Virus record (IMG/VR): IMGVR_UViG_3300042301_002363
Coordinates: 24,098 to 88,097 of that record
DNA: 64,000 bases
Strand: one strand, 5' to 3'
Source of the DNA: a virus
A program made the translations under genes and the position numbers. A model generated the notes under the pieces. The model ran no database searches, was not told where the DNA came from, and saw only the letters and a program-made list of their open reading frames with translations. This document shows, piece by piece, positions 47,516-55,404 of the stretch (its first letter is position 1; each line of letters opens with the position of its first letter).

Positions 47516-48217
47516 TTATTCGTTTGTAGTTTGACTTTGTTGTGCTCGTTGCATTTGATTGAATGATTCAATATCTCCTGCCAATATTGCAACAGCACCA
47601 TCAATGAGTAGTTCTGTAACATCATCTTTAAATTCAGATGTTATATCAACTGCAGATGCTACTCCAGTTGATATATCAATGCATCCAAGAAACTGAATAG
47701 GACGTGGTTTTCTATAATATGTTAAAACCGCATCATCAAGTTCAAATTCATTGTTAGTATAAATGCGAATTTTATTACTTTGCATTGTACAGAATGTTTC
47801 TTCCCACTCATAACTTGGCTTTTTAAACTCATCTGATAACAAGTTGTCAACGTCAGCTGTTTCATCAAGATATACTGTTAAAGCACGTGGAGGACAGCAG
47901 TCTTTAATTCCTTTGATTGACATCCTTTTAAAGTACAAGTAATCATCTGGAATTAATTCTGTCTCATAATAAAGATCACGCTTAGCTATTATGATATTGT
48001 CAGAAAGCAATATGTTTTGGACATCATCAATCTGCATCTTAGAGGATTCATCATACTCAGGATGTGTAGGTGATACGTGAATTTGTCTACGCACCCATTC
48101 TAACTGAGCTTTGTTAAAAGCCTCAACTATCTGCCAACATTCAATGTTGTCATAGTCAAATGAAGCGAGTTTATTCAAACGCTCATAAATCTTTATTCTG
48201 AGTAGATTGTTATCCAT
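47516..48217 (-). CDS. Head-tail connector/ring protein, 233 aa
   Basis: The N-terminal helices (IYERLNKLASFDYDNIECWQ, IVEAFNKAQLEWVRRQI) and the beta segment IRIYTNNEFELDDAVLTYYR followed by KPRPI match a connector family that follows the capsid genes in crAss-like phages. A small beta region with CCPPRALTVYLDETADVD is central, and the C-terminus is Gln-rich. Start and upstream stop share one base (TAATG), implying coupled translation with the 338-residue gene. It probably joins portal and tail. Confidence 0.65.
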   Translation of the reverse strand: MDNNLLRIKIYERLNKLASFDYDNIECWQIVEAFNKAQLEWVRRQIHVSPTHPEYDESSKMQIDDVQNILLSDNIIIAKRDLYYETELIPDDYLYFKRMSIKGIKDCCPPRALTVYLDETADVDNLLSDEFKKPSYEWEETFCTMQSNKIRIYTNNEFELDDAVLTYYRKPRPIQFLGCIDISTGVASAVDITSEFKDDVTELLIDGAVAILAGDIESFNQMQRAQQSQTTNE

Positions 48218-49233
48218 TAGCTATTCCAGTGTGATTCAACATTACGTATTACATCCATCAATATTTCTTCATTGAGAGGATTTTTTAAATACTCAACAAT
48301 TTCAGATGGAGTTTTTCCAAGCATTGCTCCACTCTTCATGTGATAGATGTTTCCATCACCACGTGTTGCAATTACTTTATAGAAGTTAGCATCTTTTACA
48401 ATAGCTCTTAGTTTTAGTGTCTCCATATCTAAAGCACTGATTTCTAAGAACTTAGATGCTGTTTTCTTTTTATCTTTATCAACAGACTCACCATTGATGT
48501 ATTTGTCCATATTATCATATAGTACATCATTTGGAGTAGACTTTCTATATTGTGTAGAGTTTCCATCAATAACCTTACAAACCAAATACAACTTGTTAGC
48601 GTTTTTGTCATAAAGTTTTTGAAGTTCAGAAAGCGCTTTGTTACGTAATTTCTTAACTTCTGTCTTGATAGACACAGTCTCTTCATATCTATCCAAGTAG
48701 AACTTGTGTGTTACACTTGTTCTTGCTTGATCTAAAGATCTTGCAACCAATGAAAAACCACCTGCTTCAATAGCACGCAATTTAATTAAATCATATGGGT
48801 CAAGTGTAGGATCAAGAAATACAGGATCATTACCCATTCTCAATATAATCTTTTCCCAAAAGTCAGAGTTGTCTGGTTTTAGTAGTCTTACCTTATTCCA
48901 AAACTCTTCATCTTTTGGATCAATTACATTAGATGCTAATTCTTTTTCTAACTGAGCAACAGTTGATCTAATTTCTTTAATTGCTGCAGATCGTTCTTCT
49001 TCTGGTAATGACTTTAACTCAGGTGCAAATTCATTAAGACCAGTTACATATCTTTTAATACCATTGTACTCAAGACATGCTACTACTTCTTCATGTACTA
49101 CTCCTTCAAATACTGCCATTTCCCATTTCTCTAATCCCATGTTTGAGATAGAAGAATTTACATAAGGTTTAATTGACACAGTGCTAGTTCGCTTCTGTGC
49201 CCTGTCCTTTTCAACTACTGTAATGTTTTCCAT
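48217..49233 (-). CDS. crAss-like structural/assembly protein, 338 aa
   Basis: The protein is charged and largely helical. It has an N-terminal segment (SSISNMGLEKWEMAVFEGVV), a run of acidic helices (EFWNKVRLLKPDNSDFWEKI), a Lys/Glu-rich coiled coil (VSIKTEVKKLRNKALSELQK) and a C-terminal domain (GDGNIYHMKSGAMLGKTPSE). I associate this layout with a conserved protein two or three genes after the major capsid gene in crAss-like phages. The role is likely capsid auxiliary or assembly, but this is inferred from position. It is preceded by a 178-nt gap containing several strong hairpins. Confidence 0.6.
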   Translation of the reverse strand: MENITVVEKDRAQKRTSTVSIKPYVNSSISNMGLEKWEMAVFEGVVHEEVVACLEYNGIKRYVTGLNEFAPELKSLPEEERSAAIKEIRSTVAQLEKELASNVIDPKDEEFWNKVRLLKPDNSDFWEKIILRMGNDPVFLDPTLDPYDLIKLRAIEAGGFSLVARSLDQARTSVTHKFYLDRYEETVSIKTEVKKLRNKALSELQKLYDKNANKLYLVCKVIDGNSTQYRKSTPNDVLYDNMDKYINGESVDKDKKKTASKFLEISALDMETLKLRAIVKDANFYKVIATRGDGNIYHMKSGAMLGKTPSEIVEYLKNPLNEEILMDVIRNVESHWNS

Positions 49234-49301
49234 TTTTAAATTGTTTTAATAGTGTTTTTCTTTCTTCTTAGCAACATTGGTTTCGCATTTCTGCTACTTA
49301 G

Positions 49302-49391
49302 CTTCTGAGCCACGTCAAGGCTGTTACTTTTCAGAAGTACCAGGAAGATTTGTGGTCTTCCTGGCGTGCTTCCATCAGATTCACATCTGAT
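49302..49391 (-). ncRNA. Three-hairpin structured intergenic element
   Basis: Three consecutive inverted repeats fill the gap between the 76-residue gene and the 338-residue gene: CTTCTGA/TCAGAAG (49302-49308 with 49331-49337, plus inner GCC/GGC), a perfect CCAGGAAGA/TCTTCCTGG (49340-49348 with 49356-49364, 7-nt loop) and a perfect ATCAGAT/ATCTGAT (49374-49380 with 49385-49391, 4-nt loop). None is followed by a good U-tract on the minus strand. Possible roles are RNA processing, mRNA stabilisation of the capsid transcript, attenuation, or an independent small RNA. Confidence 0.45.
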
Positions 49392-49411
49392 ATTGAGGAG
49401 GTGGAGCGTCT

Positions 49412-49642
49412 TTATTTACGTTTTCTTGCAAGTGTCATAGTTGACTTCTTTGCTGCAACAGACCCACCTTTTTTAAAGTTACGTGTTTCACCACGAGTTG
49501 TATTGGTGTTTGAATTATCTACACCACTAGGTGCTGGTTTAGGTCCAGACCCAACCATGCTTGGTGTCATTTTTCTTCCTGTTGATGCATTGAATCCTGT
49601 GCTACTACCACCAGCATTCATACGTTTAAGTTGCTTTGCCAT
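49412..49642 (-). CDS. Small basic Gly/Ser-rich protein, 76 aa
   Basis: It is strongly basic (MAKQLKRMNAGGSS at the start, LARKRK at the end) with a disordered Ser/Gly/Pro/Asn middle and the motif FKKGGSVAAKKS, reminiscent of the [KR][YF]xGG motif in the giant virion proteins. It starts 24 nt after the major capsid gene stops, so it is probably transcribed with it. Small basic proteins beside capsid genes can bind DNA inside the head or decorate capsids. No family is identified. Confidence 0.6.
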   Translation of the reverse strand: MAKQLKRMNAGGSSTGFNASTGRKMTPSMVGSGPKPAPSGVDNSNTNTTRGETRNFKKGGSVAAKKSTMTLARKRK

Positions 49643-49666
49643 TGTATATTGGTTTAAATATTACAA

Positions 49667-51295
49667 TTAGAATGATCCTCCAGTCACTGGATTTCTCATA
49701 ACAATCTTCAACACTTTAGTTGGATCTTTAACCCAAATAGATGGCATTGTTTGAGACATCATGACACGGTATCCATTGAAGTTTCCAGAAGACTGGAATC
49801 CTTGTGAACGTCCCATGTAGTCCATAGTACCATTTTGGTAGAACCATTTCAACTCACTATCCCATTTTAATTTCAACAAGAAGATGTTGTCATTTGTATT
49901 GTCAGTGATGTCAAAGATGATAAAGTTGTAAGAAGATAATGGGAAACCATCAATGATTGGGTTTTCAATATCATTTGTGTGAACGTTGTCAAACGCTGGA
50001 TTCAATACAAACTTCACATTTGCCAAGAAAGGAATTGTGTAGCTAGTGAATGCAAATCCAAAGTTCAAGTCCATTGCGTTGTTACCAGAGATAGCACCTA
50101 CACCAGACTGATCCATGTTGACAGTAAGACCTGTACCAAACGCCTCTTTTTTGATTTGTTGGTTGATCATTTTCATACCTGCCATACCTGTTTGTACGAT
50201 CAAGTTACGTTGTGGATCTGGTCCTTTGAATTCAACTTTACCATTGAAGAAGTTGAAGATCTCAGAGCGGAACAAGTCAAGAGTAAATCCTGATTTGTTG
50301 TAGATACGCTTGTAAGAGTTATCCAACTGTGCCCAAAGTCCAACAGACAATCTCATATCATCTGGACCATCTTGCTTGATGCGACCACCTTGTCCCCACA
50401 TTAAGTAAGTCTCAATGTCAGTTGCAATCTTAGTCAAGTGTGCAGCTTCCATTTTAGTCAAGAATGAACGAGTCAATGAACCATTGTCATATGCTTTCTT
50501 GATATACTCTTTACCCATTACAGCTAACATTTGGTCAATGTTTGCAATAGAAGGATCTAAGTTTTTATCAAATGTACGCCAGATTTCAGTTACAGGAACA
50601 GAACCATCAGCATTCAAACCACCTTTCATCATCATCTCTGCGCGAGAAGATACTGAATAGTGAACGTGAGCTTCAGCACCACCAACAAAGTTGTAGTACT
50701 CACGGAAACCATTTGACAATTCACCAATGTCAGAGAAACGCTCACCATACTCACCACGTGCAGAACCTTTTCTAAAGAATTTAGTTCCTGGCTTCAAGTA
50801 CTTGTGATCTAAAAATGCACTGTTGTTATTGTTTACAAGTTGAACAGTGTAGATGAAACCATCTGCAGAAGGAAGAATATCATCAGCAACGATGTACATC
50901 TCCAAACCTTTGTACTTATCATAAGTGATGATATCACCATGACCAAATACACGTCTGTTCAATTTGATTTTGAAGTTAGTACCATCTTGACCAAGAACCG
51001 CAGAAAGTGGTTCAATATCTTCAGTAATGTAAGGAAGATCTTGTACAATTGGTGTTTGCCATTTGTACTCACCACGTGGTGTGTCCACCATGATAGTGTT
51101 CTTCCCACCAAATGAAGACATTTGGTAAAGAGGCATTTCTACTTTTTGAGACATTGCCCAAAGATCAACAGGACCTAAATCCATAGGTTCTGCAGACTTC
51201 AGCATGTTTACGAGGTGGTATGAGTCAATGTGAGACGAAACTTTGTAGTTTGTATCTCGCAAAAACAGACCATTGTTTAAAACTGGTGTTGCCAT
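49667..51295 (-). CDS. Major capsid protein (HK97-fold, crAss-like), 542 aa
   Basis: The sequence from MATPVLNNGLFLRDTNYKVS through DLWAMSQKVEMPLYQMSSFG, FRKGSARGEYGERFSDIGEL, AEAHVHYSVSSRAEMMMKGG and GYRVMMSQTMPSIWVKDPTK matches the crAss-like major capsid family, and the length of about 500-540 residues is typical. It sits downstream of terminase, portal and a scaffold-like gene, the canonical order. It forms the icosahedral shell; the HK97 fold is known for this family rather than visible here. Codon use looks more biased than in neighbouring genes, fitting very high expression. Confidence 0.9.
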   Translation of the reverse strand: MATPVLNNGLFLRDTNYKVSSHIDSYHLVNMLKSAEPMDLGPVDLWAMSQKVEMPLYQMSSFGGKNTIMVDTPRGEYKWQTPIVQDLPYITEDIEPLSAVLGQDGTNFKIKLNRRVFGHGDIITYDKYKGLEMYIVADDILPSADGFIYTVQLVNNNNSAFLDHKYLKPGTKFFRKGSARGEYGERFSDIGELSNGFREYYNFVGGAEAHVHYSVSSRAEMMMKGGLNADGSVPVTEIWRTFDKNLDPSIANIDQMLAVMGKEYIKKAYDNGSLTRSFLTKMEAAHLTKIATDIETYLMWGQGGRIKQDGPDDMRLSVGLWAQLDNSYKRIYNKSGFTLDLFRSEIFNFFNGKVEFKGPDPQRNLIVQTGMAGMKMINQQIKKEAFGTGLTVNMDQSGVGAISGNNAMDLNFGFAFTSYTIPFLANVKFVLNPAFDNVHTNDIENPIIDGFPLSSYNFIIFDITDNTNDNIFLLKLKWDSELKWFYQNGTMDYMGRSQGFQSSGNFNGYRVMMSQTMPSIWVKDPTKVLKIVMRNPVTGGSF

Positions 51296-51330
51296 TTTGT
51301 TTGTTATTTAGAGTTAAAAATTAAAATACG

Positions 51331-52557
51331 TTATCTATTACTAAAAATGTTACGTGGTTTTTTCAAAGATGACCTTGAGCTTGTTGTTTCCCTTTCTTCT
51401 GGAACTGTTGAAGACAATTTTCTTGCTTCTTCAGTTTTAAGTTTCTTTACAGTATCCTGTGTTGCTTGATTTCTTCCTTGTTTTCTAATCTGTTCTTTGT
51501 AATCATCTGGATCTGACAATAACCACAATGTTTCAGCGATAAGGTCATATCTTGGACTATTACTAAACTGATATTCTTCAAGCAACCTTCCTAAAAGATT
51601 TGTTTGTTTTCCTTGTAAACTTTGATACTTCAATGTTGTCAATTCTTCCCATAAGAATTTTTGACGTTTGTTATCAACCTTTACACCATTTAAATCTCCA
51701 GGCTTTAAAGTATTGTATATGTTTTCCATATACGCTTCTTTTTGCTGTTGTTGTTGCATTTTAAACTGCTCTTGTTGTTGCAGTTTAGCTTGCAAAACTT
51801 GCGTTTGCATGTCATCTAATTTTGGTTTAAACTGATTAGCACGTTTTGAAATTGTACCACTATTGACCCATTCTTCAATTTGGTCTTCAATCAACGCTTG
51901 ATCACCACTTCCAAAATTAGTTGCGTATAGGTATTGACGAACAATCATTTCCTGATGTTCATCATTTGAAGGATCTAATGAACGTTGTTCTTCAACTTGA
52001 GCTAATGCTCTGAACAACCCTTTCATATCCTTACCACCCTTAGCAACATACTCTGCAGCATACTGTAATTCTTCAGGCAAAGCTTCAAAGAACTCTTTTG
52101 GAGTCTGCTCACGTATTGCTCGCTCCTTTTCTTCTAAATTGGCTTGGATTAATTCTTTCCAATCCTTTATAGAATAATCTTCCATTGGTTTGTCATCATC
52201 AAAACCCATTAGAACGCCTTCGTCCATTAGTTTTGAGAATGTTTCTACCATTCCACTTTTATCAATCTTTTTACGACCAAGTTTTGTTGCATCATCAGAG
52301 TCTTCAAATTCACCATCAAGTTCTGATAGTGCAGAATCTAACTCTTCTTTAGTTACTCTTGGCGTGTCTGAATCTTCAGCACCATCCAAAAACCCTAAGT
52401 CAGTTGGTTCAGGTTTTGAGAAAACTGTTTTTACTTCGTCTTCTTCTGATGTAACCACGCTGTCTGCCCCTGGTAGAGGTAAAAAGTCATCAATGTTTTC
52501 AATCGTAACTGAACTCACGTCTTGAGTATCAGTGTTTGGTTTGTTTGTGTTTTCCAT
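51331..52557 (-). CDS. Acidic scaffold-like head protein, 408 aa
   Basis: The N-terminal 120 residues are very acidic and disordered (SALSELDGEFEDSDDATKLG). A helical centre follows (EEKERAIREQTPKEFFEALP), then a Gln-rich coiled coil (TQVLQAKLQQQEQFKMQQQQ) and a basic Ser/Arg-rich C-terminus (TSSRSSLKKPRNIFSNR). The basic tail resembles the C-terminus of the terminase (SSLMRKPRNPFKNM). An acidic helical protein between portal and capsid genes is the usual place and composition of a scaffold. The crAss-like group has a conserved gene here, but its role is not demonstrated by sequence. Confidence 0.6.
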   Translation of the reverse strand: MENTNKPNTDTQDVSSVTIENIDDFLPLPGADSVVTSEEDEVKTVFSKPEPTDLGFLDGAEDSDTPRVTKEELDSALSELDGEFEDSDDATKLGRKKIDKSGMVETFSKLMDEGVLMGFDDDKPMEDYSIKDWKELIQANLEEKERAIREQTPKEFFEALPEELQYAAEYVAKGGKDMKGLFRALAQVEEQRSLDPSNDEHQEMIVRQYLYATNFGSGDQALIEDQIEEWVNSGTISKRANQFKPKLDDMQTQVLQAKLQQQEQFKMQQQQQKEAYMENIYNTLKPGDLNGVKVDNKRQKFLWEELTTLKYQSLQGKQTNLLGRLLEEYQFSNSPRYDLIAETLWLLSDPDDYKEQIRKQGRNQATQDTVKKLKTEEARKLSSTVPEERETTSSRSSLKKPRNIFSNR

Positions 52558-52605
52558 GCTTTCTGTTTTATGTGGATTCTTCTTCTTTCTTCAATATTAA
52601 GTTAG

Positions 52606-52635
52606 CAAATAAACTTCAAAAATTTAAACTGACAA
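52606..52635 (-). promoter_or_regulatory. Near-consensus Bacteroidota promoter before scaffold/capsid genes
   Basis: The minus strand has TTG (52635-52633), 19 nt, then TTTATTTG (52613-52606), one mismatch from TAnnTTTG. The -33 element falls in the 5' arm-proximal part of the stem-loop at 52629-52661. It could give the capsid genes their own strong promoter. Confidence 0.4.
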
Positions 52636-52661
52636 TGACTAGTAAATAAAGTTTTTGTCAG
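52629..52661 (-). terminator. Stem-loop after portal gene
   Basis: A perfect 7-bp inverted repeat, CTGACAA/TTGTCAG, with a 19-nt loop is followed on the minus strand by TTTAAATTTTT. The long loop makes it a weak terminator candidate. It lies between the portal stop and the scaffold-like gene. Confidence 0.4.
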
Positions 52662-52673
52662 TATATGGCTAAA

Positions 52674-55403
52674 CTATTTTTTCTTGTCATATTTATTTTT
52701 GTTGACCATTGCAATTTGTAATTGTTTGTCTGCAATATTCTCACGAGTTTGCATCTCCTGACGTTGTAAATCACTCTGTGCTTGATTTTCTATCATCTTG
52801 TTAATTTCACGTGTTTCAGACATTTGTTGATCGCGTTCTTTTAATCTACGCTTATCTAAATATTCAAGTGTATCTATGTAATCAGTTTGTTGATTTAAGT
52901 TTTGATCTTTCATACCAGTAAATCCTGCAGCACGTATTTCAGCAACCTGAATTTCAGCATCTCTATCAAGTTGAGCTTGCTCTGCTTTAAATCTAAGTTC
53001 AGCCTCTTGACGTTTGTTTTCACCTTCCTGACGCATTTTCTCAGACTCTGATTGAGATTGAGCTTGTTGTTGTTGCTGAGCTTGTACTTTCTCTTCAACA
53101 CCTTTAAGTGTATGCGTTATTTCTGCAAGTGAATCTGCTTTAATCAAGTTACCTAAGTCATATATAGAAGCTCCAGATGTATTATTATTAAGAGCAAGTT
53201 GTCTAATCTGCTCCATAATCTGTCTTTGGTTTACTTTGGTAGAAATAAAAATGTTTAACTCTCTTGCCAAAAGCTCTGTACCATTCATTTCAAAATTAAC
53301 TTTCTCATCCATAGTTGTCATATACTGCAACCTTAGACTTGGCTTATTAGAATGATAGTACTGTGCTAAGTCTGTACGCATTTGGTGAACACGTGGCATA
53401 AGATATTCTGAGTGCTGTACAAAGTACATTTCTGTTTGAGAATAACTTTGATTAATTGCTTGTTCAATACCTTGTGCTGTTTCTTGTGAACTTACTGCAC
53501 CCATGCGCTGAGGTGAAATACCAATTGTCTCAAAGCATTGTTGCTTAAAGTGATTTGCCAATTGAATTCTGCTCATCAACCTATTTGTTTGCTCAAGATT
53601 GAGCACTTGATAATGTTGGAAATTAAGAGCATTTTCTGTGTTAGTGATAGATGTGTCCAATGGTAAAATACCAAAGTTCTTCATTGCAACATAAGCTTTG
53701 CCAAAATTACCATGGCCCCAATCTTCACCAGCAGAATGTCGTGGCAATGCGTTCTGATCTAACAATATAACTGTACCTAATTCATCAATAAGGATATCTG
53801 CAATCTGATTGTTTACAAGATTATAGCCAATTTGATATGGTTTCATTTTATCTACAAGAGAACGTGACTTAGTATTTCTATCTGAAAATACAGCTCCCTC
53901 CACAGGCAACTTGCAACCATATAATGTAAAGTCACCTTTAAATTGGAACTTGATTGGTGCAACATTTAAGTAGATAGGAGAAAAGTTTAAATTGTCTGTG
54001 TTACCATAGAATGTAGGTCTGTTAGGTCCAATCTTTACACCACCCCATGTTTGGTTAATCCATATCCAATCAATGTGTTCACCCATAATCAAAGTATCTC
54101 TTGATTTTTTCTTGATGACAGCAGTGTCATAGATTGGTTTTTCAGTAACGTTATAGTTCTCATCTACAATCATATCTATAAGCATACCTTGCTCATCAAT
54201 ACGTGTTAAGTGTCCAACCATTCTCTGAGACTTCCAATAAGTTGTAGTTACACGTAATAGACCTGTATTATCAAAGTCTAATAAGTCTTCAGATTCAGTT
54301 AATATCCTTAAAATAATATCATCACCATATGCATTTGTAGTATCGCGATATGATGTAAATTGACGCATGCCTAATGATGGACCATCAACATTCCATTCGT
54401 GCGAGCGCGTAGCATCATAAAAAGAGCCATCATTTTGTACACCAGGAAGAATATATCCTGCAGATTTTACTGGATAAATGGCCTCAAGACTTTTAAGTTG
54501 CTCACCATTCATCATGTACCCATACTTGTCTATTACATCAGCAGGTGTCATAAGATCAATCTTACCTGCCCAATTAGACTGAGAGATGTATCTTGCTCCT
54601 GGTGATTTATGGTAGAATGTAATAACAGGATTCCAGACTTCTACTTCATAATCATCCTCTAACATGTTAAAATGCCAAAACTCTCTATCAGCAATAAGAC
54701 TATCTCTAAACGCTAACGTCTCAAGTTCTTTCATGTTAAAACGCTCAGTATCAACGTTATGCTGATGCGATGCCCACTCTTCAACCATTGACTTGTAGTT
54801 CTTTTTAAAAAACTCTTCAATTTCTGGTAAAGTTTTTATTGCTTCAGGAGACATCATTTGCTGTGCTTGTTGTTGCTGCTCTTGATTGTTTGGGTCTAAT
54901 CCCATTGAGTCAACCTTCATCTTCATTTTCAACTCTGCACTAGACAACAATGTTTCTTCAACCATTGCTCTTTTTTGCTCAAGCATTTCATTGTAAGATG
55001 TGTCATCAACTGATCTGTACATGATTTTGTCATTGCGTTTAGCAAATTCACCAACCATTACATTAACCACATTTGGTATGATAGGGAAAAACTTTAACTC
55101 AAATGCTGAGGTGTCTTCTTTTGTGAGAACATCAACCAATTCAGCCATATCATTATCTTCCTCAACTATGTAATCAGTCTTGTCAATAATACCAGTTGCT
55201 AACTTGTAGTTCTTTAATAAGCGCCTTGCATTTCTGCGTATCTGTTTCATACCTTGCATTTCATACCAATCCAGGTTCCAAGCACCCCATGCGTCATCTT
55301 TCTCTTTTGAACGTAGAAATTGCACAGGTTGGGTAAACGTACCCATCTTGTTATAATCAGCTTTTGCGCCATTCTTTAGCTGCAGTGCATTAAATACTTG
55401 CAT
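52674..55403 (-). CDS. Portal protein (crAss-like), 909 aa
   Basis: It lies 1 nt downstream of the terminase stop and upstream of scaffold and capsid genes, as in crAss-like phages, and its length is typical of their portals. The core has FFPIIPNVVNVMVGEFAKRN, EVEVWNPVITFYHKSPGARY, GKIDLMTPADVIDKYGYMMN, and GISPQRMGAVSSQETAQGIE near residue 640. The C-terminal 140 residues are a long Gln/Glu/Lys-rich coiled coil (QAQQQQQAQSQSESEKMRQE) ending NKYDKKK, possibly the barrel or an assembly tether. It forms the dodecameric DNA channel at one capsid vertex. Confidence 0.85.
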   Translation of the reverse strand: MQVFNALQLKNGAKADYNKMGTFTQPVQFLRSKEKDDAWGAWNLDWYEMQGMKQIRRNARRLLKNYKLATGIIDKTDYIVEEDNDMAELVDVLTKEDTSAFELKFFPIIPNVVNVMVGEFAKRNDKIMYRSVDDTSYNEMLEQKRAMVEETLLSSAELKMKMKVDSMGLDPNNQEQQQQAQQMMSPEAIKTLPEIEEFFKKNYKSMVEEWASHQHNVDTERFNMKELETLAFRDSLIADREFWHFNMLEDDYEVEVWNPVITFYHKSPGARYISQSNWAGKIDLMTPADVIDKYGYMMNGEQLKSLEAIYPVKSAGYILPGVQNDGSFYDATRSHEWNVDGPSLGMRQFTSYRDTTNAYGDDIILRILTESEDLLDFDNTGLLRVTTTYWKSQRMVGHLTRIDEQGMLIDMIVDENYNVTEKPIYDTAVIKKKSRDTLIMGEHIDWIWINQTWGGVKIGPNRPTFYGNTDNLNFSPIYLNVAPIKFQFKGDFTLYGCKLPVEGAVFSDRNTKSRSLVDKMKPYQIGYNLVNNQIADILIDELGTVILLDQNALPRHSAGEDWGHGNFGKAYVAMKNFGILPLDTSITNTENALNFQHYQVLNLEQTNRLMSRIQLANHFKQQCFETIGISPQRMGAVSSQETAQGIEQAINQSYSQTEMYFVQHSEYLMPRVHQMRTDLAQYYHSNKPSLRLQYMTTMDEKVNFEMNGTELLARELNIFISTKVNQRQIMEQIRQLALNNNTSGASIYDLGNLIKADSLAEITHTLKGVEEKVQAQQQQQAQSQSESEKMRQEGENKRQEAELRFKAEQAQLDRDAEIQVAEIRAAGFTGMKDQNLNQQTDYIDTLEYLDKRRLKERDQQMSETREINKMIENQAQSDLQRQEMQTRENIADKQLQIAMVNKNKYDKKK

Positions 55404-55404
55404 A

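Noticed and set aside
49255-49411. Possible tRNA in the hairpin-rich gap
   Set aside because: Stem sizes and order do not give a cloverleaf and there is no TTCGAAT-type T-loop on either strand.
49350-49670. 106-codon plus-strand ORF with a GAGGAGG sequence
   Set aside because: It runs antisense through the 76-residue gene and the hairpin region; the GAGGAGG is inside the frame and precedes no start codon at the right distance.
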